Numbered from the stretch's first letter, positions 8,753 through 17,310 are shown. The stretch is 64,000 nt of DNA from Bacillus_P idriensis_A (GCF_050483325.1 NZ_JBCMYF010000006.1:192429-256428), one strand, 5' to 3'. Notes: a model not told the origin generated them from the sequence alone. Numbers and translations: made by a program.

Positions 8753-9254
8753 ACATAAATTGCATGCGCCTGGGAAGGTATTCTGCAAAATTATTACTGT
8801 CAGCGATACTAGAACACCCGATACAGATAAAAGCGGCCGCCTCATATCAGAACTTATGCAAAATGCAGGCCATGAAATTGTGCAGTATGAAATCATACCT
8901 GATGAAGAAACGTTAATTAAAAGCGCTATTGTGAGCGGATGCAAATCCAGTGAAATTGATGTGATCCTTCTAAGCGGCGGCACTGGAATCGCAAAAAGAG
9001 ACGTCACCATTGAAGCAGTTCAAAGTTTGCTTGGAAAAGAGATCCCGGGCTTTGGAGAGCTGTTCAGAATGCTCAGCTATCAGGAGGATATCGGATCATC
9101 AGCCATCCTGAGCAGAGCCATTGCAGGCGTTGCTGATGATACTGTCATCTTCTCGATGCCCGGTTCAGCGGGTGCGGTTGGTCTGGCAATGGAAAAGCTG
9201 ATTATACCTGAACTTGGGCACGTAGTCAGAGAGGTTAAAAAAGATTTAAAATAA
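8739..9254 (+). CDS. moaB: Molybdenum cofactor biosynthesis protein MoaB
   Basis: MoaB/MogA-fold protein expected to adenylylate molybdopterin in molybdenum cofactor synthesis. Family motifs are ITVSDTRTPDTDKSG, LLSGGTGIAKRDVT, IPGFGELFRMLSY and MPGSAGAVGLAM. I placed the start at ATG 8739, which has AAAGGA 8 nt upstream; the open frame extends to 8685 but that would lie deep inside the EcsC gene without a ribosome binding site. The 171-residue length fits the family. In B. subtilis moaB likewise lies next to argG. Confidence 0.93.
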   Translation: MSSIEHKLHAPGKVFCKIITVSDTRTPDTDKSGRLISELMQNAGHEIVQYEIIPDEETLIKSAIVSGCKSSEIDVILLSGGTGIAKRDVTIEAVQSLLGKEIPGFGELFRMLSYQEDIGSSAILSRAIAGVADDTVIFSMPGSAGAVGLAMEKLIIPELGHVVREVKKDLK

Positions 9255-9256
9255 TG

Positions 9257-9293
9257 CGCAAAAAACATCACCGCCTCTGGTGATGTTTTTTTA
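9257..9293 (+). terminator. Terminator after moaB
   Basis: AAAACATCACC pairs with GGTGATGTTTTTT around GCCTCT. Confidence 0.88.
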
Positions 9294-9307
9294 TGCATTT
9301 CTATTCA

Positions 9308-9619
9308 TTAACCATGCATGCGTTCTGACACGTTCTGATGAAGCCTGAACCAGAGCCATAAATCATTAATAATGGATGCATGCTCAGATATCTCTGCGTT
9401 AAGTCTGCATGACCTTGAAAAATCCTCTTCATTATTCAATTCATTCTGCTTAGCATTAATCCGATCTTCTATTTCTGCAATTTGATCGGGTATGCTCCCG
9501 CGGATTTTTTCCCATTGCATCAGGATCGCTTCCTGTTCATCGGGATGAATCTTTTCCCACTCCACTTCGAGGTTTGGACAGTAGATTCCAAGCCTCTCGC
9601 TATAACGAAAATGTTTCAT
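9308..9619 (-). CDS. Uncharacterised 103-residue coiled protein
   Basis: I do not recognise the function. Sequence begins MKHFRYSERLGIYCPNLEVEW and is acidic and helical. Residues about 45-75 (IEDRINAKQNELNNEEDF) could form a short coiled coil. No signal peptide or membrane segment is visible. ATG 9619 is preferred over ATG 9625 because the GGGGGA box gives better spacing. It converges on moaB, shares its terminator region and diverges from argG. Confidence 0.65.
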   Translation of the reverse strand: MKHFRYSERLGIYCPNLEVEWEKIHPDEQEAILMQWEKIRGSIPDQIAEIEDRINAKQNELNNEEDFSRSCRLNAEISEHASIINDLWLWFRLHQNVSERMHG

Positions 9620-9709
9620 TGCCATTCCCCCGTGCGTAAGCTTTCCTTCATTTTACATGACACTTGTATAAAATTCACGATTATTTCATAAAAAGTTTTG
9701 CAAAATCTA

Positions 9710-9738
9710 TTGAAAAACCATGAATAACTTGTTAAAGT
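9710..9738 (+). promoter_or_regulatory. Putative argG-argH promoter
   Basis: TTGAAA (9710-9715), a 17-nt spacer and TAAAGT (9733-9738), about 65 nt before the argG start. Confidence 0.45.
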
Positions 9739-9751
9739 GGTATTTATCAAA

Positions 9752-9785
9752 TGAATAGTTATGAATCTAAATTAATATTTATACA
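9752..9785 (+). promoter_or_regulatory. Candidate ARG boxes (ArgR/AhrC operator)
   Basis: Three overlapping approximate matches to TGNATWWWWATNCA lie just downstream of the predicted promoter: 9752-9765 and 9762-9775 on the plus strand and 9772-9785 on the minus strand, with 2, 2 and 1 mismatches. The position would suit arginine-dependent repression by AhrC/ArgR. The region is AT-rich, so chance matches are possible. Confidence 0.4.
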
Positions 9786-9804
9786 TCCGAGAGGGGAAAT
9801 TAAG

Positions 9805-11016
9805 ATGACTTTAAATAAAAAAGTAGTGTTGGCATATTCAGGCGGTTTAGATACTTCAGTAGCAATCAAGTGGCTTCAGGATCAAGGATACGAAGTGATT
9901 GCATGCTGTTTAGATGTTGGTGAAGGGAAAGATCTTGCATTTATTCAAAGCAAAGCGCTGCAGGTTGGAGCCTCTAAATCATACGTAATTGATGCAAAAA
10001 AAGAATTTGCCGATGAATTTGCATTGGTGGCACTTCAGTCACATGCTTTATATGAAGGGAAATACCCGCTTGTATCTGCGCTGTCACGTCCTTTAATTGC
10101 TAAAAAGCTAGTAGAGGTTGCAGAGCAGGAGAATGCCATTGCAGTCGCGCATGGCTGTACAGGAAAAGGCAATGATCAGGTTCGTTTTGAAGTATCTATT
10201 AAAGCTTTAAACCCTGACCTTGAAGTGCTTGCTCCAGTCCGTGAGTGGAGCTGGTCGCGTGAGGAAGAGATTCAATATGCACAGGACAACAATATTCCGA
10301 TTCCAATTAATCTTGGCAGCCCATTTTCAATTGATCAGAACTTATGGGGCAGAAGCAATGAATGCGGAGTTCTTGAAGACCCATGGGCAGCTCCTCCTGA
10401 AGAAGCATATGACCTGACAAATTCAATTGAAAATACACCGGATACACCTGAAATGGTGGAAATAGAATTTGAACAAGGCGTACCGGTTTCATTAAATGGT
10501 GCAGCTTACCCGCTGGCAGAGTTAATACTCCATTTAAATGCACTTGCAGGCAAGCATGGGGTCGGAAGAATTGATCATGTAGAAAATCGCCTTGTGGGCA
10601 TCAAATCCCGTGAAGTATATGAATGCCCGGCTGCGGTTACGCTGCTTAAAGCTCACAAAGAATTAGAAGATCTGACTCTTGTAAAAGAAGTGGCACACTT
10701 TAAACCCGTTATTGAAATGAAGCTGACAGAACTCATTTATAATGGCTTATGGTTTTCACCGCTGAAAGATGCCCTGCTTGGATTCCTGAAAGAGACACAA
10801 GCGTATGTTACAGGAACAGTACGGGTGAAACTTTTTAAAGGTCATGCCATTGTTGAAGGCAGAAAATCTGCTTACTCTCTTTATGATGAAAAGCTTGCAA
10901 CATATACAACTGAGGATTCATTTGACCATCAGGCAGCAGTTGGATTCATTTCGCTTTATGGACTTCCTACTAAGGTCAGCAGCATGGTGCAGGGAAAAAA
11001 GAAGGTGAACGTATGA
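9805..11016 (+). CDS. argG: Argininosuccinate synthase
   Basis: Condenses citrulline and aspartate with ATP to argininosuccinate in arginine biosynthesis. The N-terminal PP-loop LAYSGGLDTSVAIKWL and the family motif HGCTGKGNDQVRFE are intact. Start ATG 9805 follows GAGGGG and gives 403 residues, the B. subtilis length; the open frame continues upstream to 9751 but the extra residues look like leader. argH starts within its stop codon (ATGA overlap), so the two arginine genes are translationally coupled. Confidence 0.97.
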   Translation: MTLNKKVVLAYSGGLDTSVAIKWLQDQGYEVIACCLDVGEGKDLAFIQSKALQVGASKSYVIDAKKEFADEFALVALQSHALYEGKYPLVSALSRPLIAKKLVEVAEQENAIAVAHGCTGKGNDQVRFEVSIKALNPDLEVLAPVREWSWSREEEIQYAQDNNIPIPINLGSPFSIDQNLWGRSNECGVLEDPWAAPPEEAYDLTNSIENTPDTPEMVEIEFEQGVPVSLNGAAYPLAELILHLNALAGKHGVGRIDHVENRLVGIKSREVYECPAAVTLLKAHKELEDLTLVKEVAHFKPVIEMKLTELIYNGLWFSPLKDALLGFLKETQAYVTGTVRVKLFKGHAIVEGRKSAYSLYDEKLATYTTEDSFDHQAAVGFISLYGLPTKVSSMVQGKKKVNV

Positions 11017-12386
11017 AAAAACTGTGGGGTGGACGGTTTCAAAAAACACCTGAAAAATGGGTGGATGAATTTGGAGCATCCATTTCATTTGATAAAGAAC
11101 TCGTTCTAGAAGATCTAGAGGGAAGTCTTGCACATGTTCATATGCTCGGACAATGCGGAATCATCGAACCTGCTGAAGCCGAGCAAATTAAAACAGGCCT
11201 TCTTCTTTTAAAAGAAAAGGCTGAAAATGGCAAGCTTGTGTTTTCCGTTGATTACGAGGACATCCATTTGAACCTCGAAAAGCTGCTTATTGATGAAATC
11301 GGACCCGTCGGAGGGAAACTTCATACAGGAAGAAGCAGAAACGATCAAGTTGCGACAGATATGCACCTTTATTTGAAAAATCATGTGAAGGAAATTATTC
11401 AGCTGATTACATCTTTTCAGCAGACGCTTTTAGAAAAAGCAAAAGCGAATGTAGAAACGATTCTGCCTGGCTATACTCATCTTCAGCGTGCACAGCCCAT
11501 TTCGTTCGCACATCACCTCCTTGCCTATTTCTGGATGCTTGAGCGGGATAAACAGCGCTTTGATGAATCATTAAAGCGCATCAACATTTCTCCGCTCGGC
11601 TGCGGAGCGCTTGCAGGGACCACGTTTCCGATTGATCGTCACTTAACGGCTGAACTGCTTCAGTTTGAAGGGATTTATGAAAACAGCCTTGACGGAGTCA
11701 GCGATCGTGATTTTATCGTGGAATTTCTGAGCAACAGCTCTCTGATGATGATGCATTTATCACGCTTATGCGAAGAACTGATTTTATGGTGCAGCCAGGA
11801 ATTTCAGTTTGTAGAGCTTGATGATACTTACGCAACAGGCAGCTCCATGATGCCTCAGAAGAAAAACCCGGATATGGCCGAATTAATCCGTGGCAAAACG
11901 GGACGGGTCTATGGCCATTTATTTGCTTTGCTGACGACCTTGAAAGGATTGCCTCTCGCTTATAACAAGGATATGCAGGAGGATAAAGAGGGAATGTTTG
12001 ACACAGTCCGCACAGTGGAAGGAAGTCTGCAAATTTTTATCGGCATGATCGGAACGCTGAAAGTAAAAAAAGAGAAAATGAAGAAAGCGACAACAGAAGA
12101 TTTTTCAAATGCAACGGAGCTTGCAGATTATCTTGCTAAAAAAGGCATGCCTTTTAGAGAAGCACACGAGGTAGTGGGAAAACTTGTTTATACTTGCATT
12201 GAAAAAGGCATTTATTTAAAAGATCTTTCACTCGAAGAATACCAGGATGCGTCTTCTTTATTTACTTCAGATATCTTTGAAACAATCGATCCATATACGG
12301 CGGTTGCCAAAAGAATAAGCGATGGCGGCACGGGTTTTTCAAAAGTAAAAGAAGCGATAGCTAAGGCTGACAAAGCATTACTGTAA
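11013..12386 (+). CDS. argH: Argininosuccinate lyase
   Basis: Splits argininosuccinate into arginine and fumarate, completing the pathway begun by the overlapping argG. Member of the fumarase/aspartase superfamily; the signature loop GSSMMPQKKNPD and the substrate-binding GGKLHTGRSRNDQ motif are present, and the 457-residue length is normal. The 4-nt overlap with argG indicates stoichiometric expression from one transcript. No clear intrinsic terminator follows; instead a long inverted repeat lies before a small downstream ORF. Confidence 0.97.
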   Translation: MKKLWGGRFQKTPEKWVDEFGASISFDKELVLEDLEGSLAHVHMLGQCGIIEPAEAEQIKTGLLLLKEKAENGKLVFSVDYEDIHLNLEKLLIDEIGPVGGKLHTGRSRNDQVATDMHLYLKNHVKEIIQLITSFQQTLLEKAKANVETILPGYTHLQRAQPISFAHHLLAYFWMLERDKQRFDESLKRINISPLGCGALAGTTFPIDRHLTAELLQFEGIYENSLDGVSDRDFIVEFLSNSSLMMMHLSRLCEELILWCSQEFQFVELDDTYATGSSMMPQKKNPDMAELIRGKTGRVYGHLFALLTTLKGLPLAYNKDMQEDKEGMFDTVRTVEGSLQIFIGMIGTLKVKKEKMKKATTEDFSNATELADYLAKKGMPFREAHEVVGKLVYTCIEKGIYLKDLSLEEYQDASSLFTSDIFETIDPYTAVAKRISDGGTGFSKVKEAIAKADKALL

Positions 12387-12409
12387 AATTTGAAGGTATT
12401 ACCATCGTA

Positions 12410-12468
12410 AACAGCTCCATTTTCACAAACGATAGTAAAGATACACTATCTGAACAAAAGGAGCTGTT
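12410..12468 (+). promoter_or_regulatory. Inverted repeat that could sequester a ribosome binding site
   Basis: AACAGCTCC (12410-12418) is exactly complementary to GGAGCTGTT (12460-12468), which contains the ribosome binding site of the small ORF at 12473. Between the arms, GATAGT (12431-12436) pairs with ACTATC (12445-12450). There is no T run, so this looks like a translational control hairpin rather than a terminator. Confidence 0.5.
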
Positions 12469-12472
12469 ACCG

Positions 12473-12643
12473 ATGGGAAAAGAAAAAGATCCAAAAAATC
12501 AATCTGCTTATTATGATTATGAAGGAGAAAATGAAACATCTCAGCTAATTACAGATGCTTATTCAAGCGGAGTAGTTGAGCAGCAGTACGAGCAAAATTT
12601 CCTTCAGGAAAATCTTCAGCCGCGGGACGAAGATAAAGAATAG
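12473..12643 (+). CDS. Small acidic protein, DUF4025-like (56 residues)
   Basis: A 56-residue open frame beginning MGKEKDPKNQSAYYDYEGEN, with AAAAGGAG 8-12 nt upstream. It is strongly hydrophilic and rich in Glu, Gln, Asp and Tyr, with no membrane segment. The composition and the ITDAYSSGVVEQQY stretch resemble the DUF4025 small proteins of Bacillus, but I cannot confirm the family. It lies between argH and the bidirectional terminator at 12656-12694. The strong ribosome binding site and bacillus-like codon use support it being real; its function is unknown. Confidence 0.65.
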   Translation: MGKEKDPKNQSAYYDYEGENETSQLITDAYSSGVVEQQYEQNFLQENLQPRDEDKE

Positions 12644-12655
12644 ATTTCATTTTAA

Positions 12656-12694
12656 GACAAGAAAAAGTCATCAATCGTGATGACTTTTTTCTGT
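12656..12694. terminator. Bidirectional terminator between the small ORF and the permease gene
   Basis: AAGAAAAAGTCATCA pairs with TGATGACTTTTTTCT around ATCG; A and T runs on both sides serve both converging genes. Confidence 0.88.
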
Positions 12695-13969
12695 TTTAAT
12701 GAGGATCAAGCAGAGCAGGCCTGAAAAGATAAATGTAAAAAAACCGGGGGGAAAACGATCAGGAATAATGAAATAAATACATATCCCGCAAATAATGGCG
12801 ATTGCGGCTCTTCCGTTTAGTTGCTTTAAGGAGACTTGTGCTGCTTTAATGTGATTCACGACAAACTCCACAACAATTACAGCAGATAGTGGAATAATGG
12901 CCGACCCCATCAAAGAAATGAAATAAGAAGCTTCTGTGACAAACTCAGGAATTGTACTCAAACAGATGGCCGCGATGCCAAAAACAGCTGCACTTTTCAG
13001 TCTTCCAAGTGCCGGGAAAATATTCAGCAGGCTGAAGGCTCCTGTATAAGCATTGTTCAGATTGATTGAAAACATGGATAAAATCGAACAAAGTAAAATG
13101 ACCATCACGACTGGAATGGAATCAGTTAACGTACTTGCTGATATGAATGGATTCAGCTGGTTATAATAAAAGGCACTATAAGCCCCAAAGCAGGCTGTCA
13201 GGAAAAACCCAAAAAGATTGCCGGTATATAAGCCGAAAAATCCATGCTTCGGAGATTTCGCATATCTGGCCATATCCGCTGAAGCGCTGACACCGGAAAT
13301 ATACTGGACAAACACAAGGCTTGCATAGAGAACCATTGTCAAAAAGGCAGAATTTGAGTCTATGGGCACATCAGTTGCTGAAGGCGCGGCTGGGCTTGCA
13401 GTAAAATATAAATAGAAAATAACTCCTTGCCCGGCAAGCAAAAAAGGCAGGAAATATTTTGTGATTTTTTTTACAGCATCAAAGCCTGCAGCTGCAATTG
13501 CAGCCATGCCTGTTCCAAGCAGCATAGCGAGGGGAGCGAATTCAAGTTCAAGTTGCAAATAGCGTCTGCAAATCTCAATGATCATCAGTGTTCCGCCGAT
13601 TGTTTGAACGCAGAACCAATACAGTGATGTAAGCGTGCGAAGCGGTGAAGAGAAAAAGCGAGCTCCTTTTGTTCCAATAAAAGATCTTATCGCATATTGT
13701 GCAGGAATTCCGTGAACTGAGCCAGGAAGCGATAAAAGGGAAACAAAAAAGAAGGCAAGAGAAGCTCCAATCACTGTGCACATTACTGCCTGAAAAAAAG
13801 AAAGTCCCCCTTCCATAACGGCCAGCGCAGGAAGAAGAAAATTGCCTGCATTAACAGAAAACGATAATTGAATGATAAAATAGTCAAACCAGGAAGTGCT
13901 GCGAAGTTCCTTGGGGACAGCCTCTAATCCGAATTGTTCAAGTTTTGATGCGATCGCAGATTGCGCCAT
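12671..13969 (-). CDS. NCS1-type purine/cytosine permease family protein
   Basis: Integral membrane transporter of 432 residues with about 12 hydrophobic segments, resembling the nucleobase:cation symporter-1 and purine-cytosine permease group. Conserved features include the N-terminal WFDYFIIQLSFSVNAGNF helix and the PAQYAIRSFIGTKGA loop. It probably imports a nucleobase or related compound, but the substrate cannot be read from sequence. The start ATG 13969 is followed by a cytoplasmic N-terminus. It is transcribed against its neighbours and shares the terminator at 12656-12694; repeat locus B lies just upstream of its start. Confidence 0.75.
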   Translation of the reverse strand: MAQSAIASKLEQFGLEAVPKELRSTSWFDYFIIQLSFSVNAGNFLLPALAVMEGGLSFFQAVMCTVIGASLAFFFVSLLSLPGSVHGIPAQYAIRSFIGTKGARFFSSPLRTLTSLYWFCVQTIGGTLMIIEICRRYLQLELEFAPLAMLLGTGMAAIAAAGFDAVKKITKYFLPFLLAGQGVIFYLYFTASPAAPSATDVPIDSNSAFLTMVLYASLVFVQYISGVSASADMARYAKSPKHGFFGLYTGNLFGFFLTACFGAYSAFYYNQLNPFISASTLTDSIPVVMVILLCSILSMFSINLNNAYTGAFSLLNIFPALGRLKSAAVFGIAAICLSTIPEFVTEASYFISLMGSAIIPLSAVIVVEFVVNHIKAAQVSLKQLNGRAAIAIICGICIYFIIPDRFPPGFFTFIFSGLLCLILIKTEKSHHD

Positions 13970-14027
13970 GACTTTTCCGCCTTTGTTAAGTATTCATTTT
14001 ATGTATCTTGATTAGCTCGTACGTCAG

Positions 14028-14199
14028 CAGAATTCTTATCTATCTGCCTGAGTCTGAACAGTCGGTTCCGCTTTTCGTATTGTCTAGCTCCACCGCCCAA
14101 CTCTTCGGCCAGAACGGCTCCGTCTGTAAAGGCAAAAAGCGCCTTTTCAGCCGGATCCTTAGCTGTCTGTCAGAGCTAACCGGGCGGTTCCGCTTTTCG
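14028..14199 (+). repeat. Intergenic repeat locus B: a right-half fragment plus a full unit
   Basis: Bases 14028-14077 match the right end of a unit (CTTATCTATCTG...GGTTCCGCTTTTCG). A full unit follows at 14078-14199 (122 bp). Central hairpin: GGCTCCGTCTG/CAGCCGGATCC, imperfect, around AAAGGC...GCCTTTT. Flank bases ACCGCCC and GGGCGGT are also fully complementary. It occupies most of the 314-bp gap between two divergent genes. Confidence 0.85.
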
Positions 14200-14283
14200 T
14201 TATTGTAAGTTTGTTTTCATTTCAATACAATGATAAAGATAAATAATATACTATATCCCGGTGCACCGAGGAGGATTTAAACG

Positions 14284-15042
14284 TTGAGACATGCCATCAT
14301 AACAGCTGGTTCAAAAGGTTTAGGAAGAAAAGTGACGGAGCTGTTCCTCTCTGAAGGCTACTCTGTCACAATTAATTACCGCAGTGATGAATCTGCCGTT
14401 GAGCAGCTAAAGAAACAATATGCACATTTTGAAGACCGCATGCTTTTTATTAAAGGGGACGTAACAAAAAAAGAAGACCTGCTTTATTTAGTTGATGAGG
14501 GATTCAAAAAGTTTGGCCGCATCGACTGTTTAATTAATAACGCAGGCCCTTACATATTCGAAAGAAAAAAATTGGCTGATTATCTTGACGAGGAATGGCA
14601 TGAAATGATAGACGGCAATTTGACTTCTGTTTTTTATCTGCTGAAAAAAGTGATTCCCATCATGCGAAAACAGCAATACGGACGTATTATCACTTACGGT
14701 TTTCAAGGAGCTGATTCATCATCGGGCTGGCTGCACCGTTCTGCATTCAGCGCAGCTAAAACCGGTCTTGCATCTCTTACAAAAACGATTGCGATTGAGG
14801 AAGCAGAATACGGTATAACAGCAAATATGATTTGCCCCGGCAATATCACAGGAGAGATGAAGGAAGCAAGCATTTCTCAGGCAAGAGAGATTCACGACCC
14901 GGATACTCCGATTGGCAGATCAGGAACGGGAGAAGATATCGGAAGACTGATTGCGTTTTTATGCGGAGAAAATTCAGATATGATTACCGGGGCTGTCATC
15001 GAAGCTACCGGTGCTGTAAATGTATTGAACCGCAGACCGTAA
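14284..15042 (+). CDS. SDR-family oxidoreductase-like protein lacking the catalytic Tyr (YtkK-like)
   Basis: Short-chain dehydrogenase/reductase fold of 252 residues: nucleotide-binding TAGSKGLG (residues 7-14), the GDVTKKEDL acidic motif, INNAGPY (84-90) and the CPGNI motif near 184. The catalytic YxxxK motif is replaced by FSAAK (Phe155, Lys159), and the region that normally supplies the catalytic Ser reads IITYGFQG. Both proton-relay residues therefore appear to be missing, so dehydrogenase activity is doubtful. Overall it resembles B. subtilis YtkK. Start is TTG 14284 with a GAGGAGG box. It is monocistronic. Confidence 0.85.
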   Translation: MRHAIITAGSKGLGRKVTELFLSEGYSVTINYRSDESAVEQLKKQYAHFEDRMLFIKGDVTKKEDLLYLVDEGFKKFGRIDCLINNAGPYIFERKKLADYLDEEWHEMIDGNLTSVFYLLKKVIPIMRKQQYGRIITYGFQGADSSSGWLHRSAFSAAKTGLASLTKTIAIEEAEYGITANMICPGNITGEMKEASISQAREIHDPDTPIGRSGTGEDIGRLIAFLCGENSDMITGAVIEATGAVNVLNRRP

Positions 15043-15046
15043 AGTG

Positions 15047-15074
15047 CACCTCAACTCATGTTGGGGTGTTTTTT
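15047..15074 (+). terminator. Terminator after the SDR gene
   Basis: CACCTCAA pairs with TTGGGGTG around CTCATG, followed by TTTTTT. Confidence 0.85.
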
Positions 15075-15089
15075 AGAGAGAAAATAACC

Positions 15090-15142
15090 TTCGGCGAGAA
15101 CGTCTCTGTCTGTCTGAGCTAAACGGGCGGTTCCGCTTTTCG
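15090..15142 (+). repeat. Intergenic repeat locus C: unit with the central hairpin deleted
   Basis: TTCGGCGAGAACGTCTCTG joins directly to TGTCTGAGCTAAACGGGCGG and TTCCGCTTTTCG, so the roughly 45-bp central hairpin of the full unit is missing. Confidence 0.75.
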
Positions 15143-15259
15143 TGGCAAAAGCACATTTCCTAGAATACATTTCCAATTTAGGTGAGTTTCCATATGATAA
15201 ATTAAGGAAATACTTAAAATAGAACCGGATTGAAATGGAATGATACAGGAGGAAAAACG

Positions 15260-16378
15260 ATGAAAATCGGCATACCTAAAGAAATTAAAAATAATGAAAA
15301 CCGCGTGGCCATGACCCCTGCTGGTGTTATTCCCCTTGTTCAGGCGGGACATGAGGTGTATATTGAGCAAAATGCAGGGGAAGGATCGGGTTTTCCGGAT
15401 CATCAGTACATGGAAGCGGGTGCGAAAATCGTTGCTTCACCAGAAGAAGCTTGGGCGCTTGATATGGTCATGAAGGTAAAGGAGCCCCTCCCATCTGAAT
15501 ACCAATACTTTCGTGAAGGGTTGATTTTATTTACCTATCTGCATCTTGCTGCTGAATCAGAGCTTACCCGTGCACTGATTGACCGGAAAGTAGTTGGGAT
15601 TGCTTATGAAACGGTTCAGCTTCCAAACCGCTCATTGCCTCTTTTAACACCGATGAGTGAAGTGGCTGGAAGAATGGCTTCACAAATTGGTGCGCAATTT
15701 TTAGAAAAGCCAAAAGGCGGAATGGGTATTTTACTATCAGGTGTACCCGGTGTGAAGCGTGGAAAAGTGGCCATTATCGGAGGCGGGGTAGCCGGAACGA
15801 ACGCTGCCAAAATTGCCGTCGGGCTTGGGGCAGATGTTACCATGCTCGATGTAAACCCGGACCGTCTGCGCCAGCTGGACGATATTTTTGGAAAAGAAAT
15901 CACAACGCTTATGTCAAACCCTTATAACATTGCCTATGCTGTCAGTCAGTCAGATCTTGTGATTGGAGCTGTGCTGATACCGGGGGCAAGAGCTCCAAAG
16001 CTTGTCTCCGAGGAAATGGTCCAAAGCATGACTCCGGGATCAGTCATTGTCGATATTGCAATCGATCAAGGAGGTATTTTTGCAACTACAGACAGAATTA
16101 CAACTCATGATAATCCAACATATGAAAAGCATGGCGTTCTTCACTATGCTGTGGCAAATATGCCAGGTGCTGTGCCAAGAACATCAACGATTGCTCTGAC
16201 GAATGTAACGGTACCTTATGCCGTGCAAATTGCAAATAAGGGTTACAAAAAAGCCTGCCTGGAAAATGAACCGTTATTAAAAGGACTCAATACATTAAAC
16301 GGTTTTGTAACTTATGAAGCAGTGGCTGAATCTCATGGATTAGCCTACTCAGATGCAAAGGCATTGCTCGGTGAATAA
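15260..16378 (+). CDS. ald: Alanine dehydrogenase
   Basis: NAD-dependent reversible conversion of L-alanine to pyruvate and ammonium; needed for growth on alanine and for normal sporulation in B. subtilis. Starts MKIGIPKEIKNNENRVAMTP with the typical Lys in VMKVKEP (about residue 73) and His in TYLHLA (about residue 95). The dinucleotide-binding motif is GGGVAGTNAAKIA (about residues 175-187). I chose ATG 15260, after CAGGAGG; the frame is open to 15230. At 372 residues it is close to the family norm of about 375. A terminator follows. Confidence 0.97.
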   Translation: MKIGIPKEIKNNENRVAMTPAGVIPLVQAGHEVYIEQNAGEGSGFPDHQYMEAGAKIVASPEEAWALDMVMKVKEPLPSEYQYFREGLILFTYLHLAAESELTRALIDRKVVGIAYETVQLPNRSLPLLTPMSEVAGRMASQIGAQFLEKPKGGMGILLSGVPGVKRGKVAIIGGGVAGTNAAKIAVGLGADVTMLDVNPDRLRQLDDIFGKEITTLMSNPYNIAYAVSQSDLVIGAVLIPGARAPKLVSEEMVQSMTPGSVIVDIAIDQGGIFATTDRITTHDNPTYEKHGVLHYAVANMPGAVPRTSTIALTNVTVPYAVQIANKGYKKACLENEPLLKGLNTLNGFVTYEAVAESHGLAYSDAKALLGE

Positions 16379-16386
16379 TCGAGGAC

Positions 16387-16418
16387 AGCGGACATTGAAA
16401 GGAATGTCCGCTTTTTCG
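16387..16418 (+). terminator. Terminator after ald
   Basis: AGCGGACATT pairs with AATGTCCGCT around GAAAGG, followed by TTTT. Confidence 0.88.
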
Positions 16419-16497
16419 TGTCTGTTTGAAGGTTATAATGTGACATCAATGGTGATTTTTAGTACGATAAAATTATCAATGGATTGGGAGTGAGATA

Positions 16498-17181
16498 ATG
16501 AAGGTTTCATACCATGGACATTCAGTTGTGAAAATTCAAACGGATAAACATACGATTGTCATTGATCCATTTATTAATGGGAATGGACAGACAGATTTGA
16601 AGGTTGAAGATTTGAAAGTTGATGTTATATTGCTCACCCACGGTCATAATGACCATGTCGGAGACACCATACAGCTTGCGAAACAAAACAATGCTCTGGT
16701 TGTTGCTCCTTTTGAACTTGCTACATATTTAGGATGGAAAGGATTAAATGTTCATCCAATGCATATAGGCGGATCGCACACATTTGAATTTGGAACAGTT
16801 AAATTTACTCAGGCATTTCATGGTTCAAGCTATGAAGAGGAAGAGGAGCAAAAAATCGTTTATACGGGCATGCCAGCCGGGATTCTCTTTAAAAAGGAAG
16901 GGAAAACGGTTTATCATGCAGGGGATACGGCGCTCTTCTCAGATATGAAGCTTCTTGGAGAATTTGAAGATCTTGATCTGGCCTTTTTGCCGATCGGGGA
17001 TAATTTCACTATGGGACCAGAGGATGCTGCGATTGCTGCAAAATGGATCAAAGCAAAAACGGTAGTTCCTATGCATTACAATACATTCCCTGTTATTGAA
17101 CAGGATCCAAAAGAATTTGTCAGCAGACTCTCCGGCAATACCGGAAAAGTAATGGAAGCTGGAGAATCTATTAAACTATAA
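16498..17181 (+). CDS. ytkL: Metal-dependent hydrolase YtkL (UPF0173)
   Basis: Metallo-beta-lactamase-fold hydrolase of unknown substrate in the UPF0173 group. The metal-binding motif THGHNDHVGD (about residues 51-60), a downstream HGSSYEE and YHAGDTALF, and a final MHYNTFP are all in place, with 227 residues as expected. Start ATG 16498 follows GGGAGTGAG. It precedes a small membrane protein gene and ytoI; the gaps are short but transcription units are uncertain. A cytoplasmic enzyme is likely since no signal peptide is visible. Confidence 0.9.
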   Translation: MKVSYHGHSVVKIQTDKHTIVIDPFINGNGQTDLKVEDLKVDVILLTHGHNDHVGDTIQLAKQNNALVVAPFELATYLGWKGLNVHPMHIGGSHTFEFGTVKFTQAFHGSSYEEEEEQKIVYTGMPAGILFKKEGKTVYHAGDTALFSDMKLLGEFEDLDLAFLPIGDNFTMGPEDAAIAAKWIKAKTVVPMHYNTFPVIEQDPKEFVSRLSGNTGKVMEAGESIKL

Positions 17182-17310
17182 AACGCAGGCGGGGGTCGTA
17201 CCTCCGCTTTTTCTATGTGAATTTTTCTCCTCTCAAATCCATGGTGTTTCGCATGAATGAGAGGATCAGAGCATAAAATGAAACAAGCTGTAAAAAGGAG
17301 TTGGACTATC

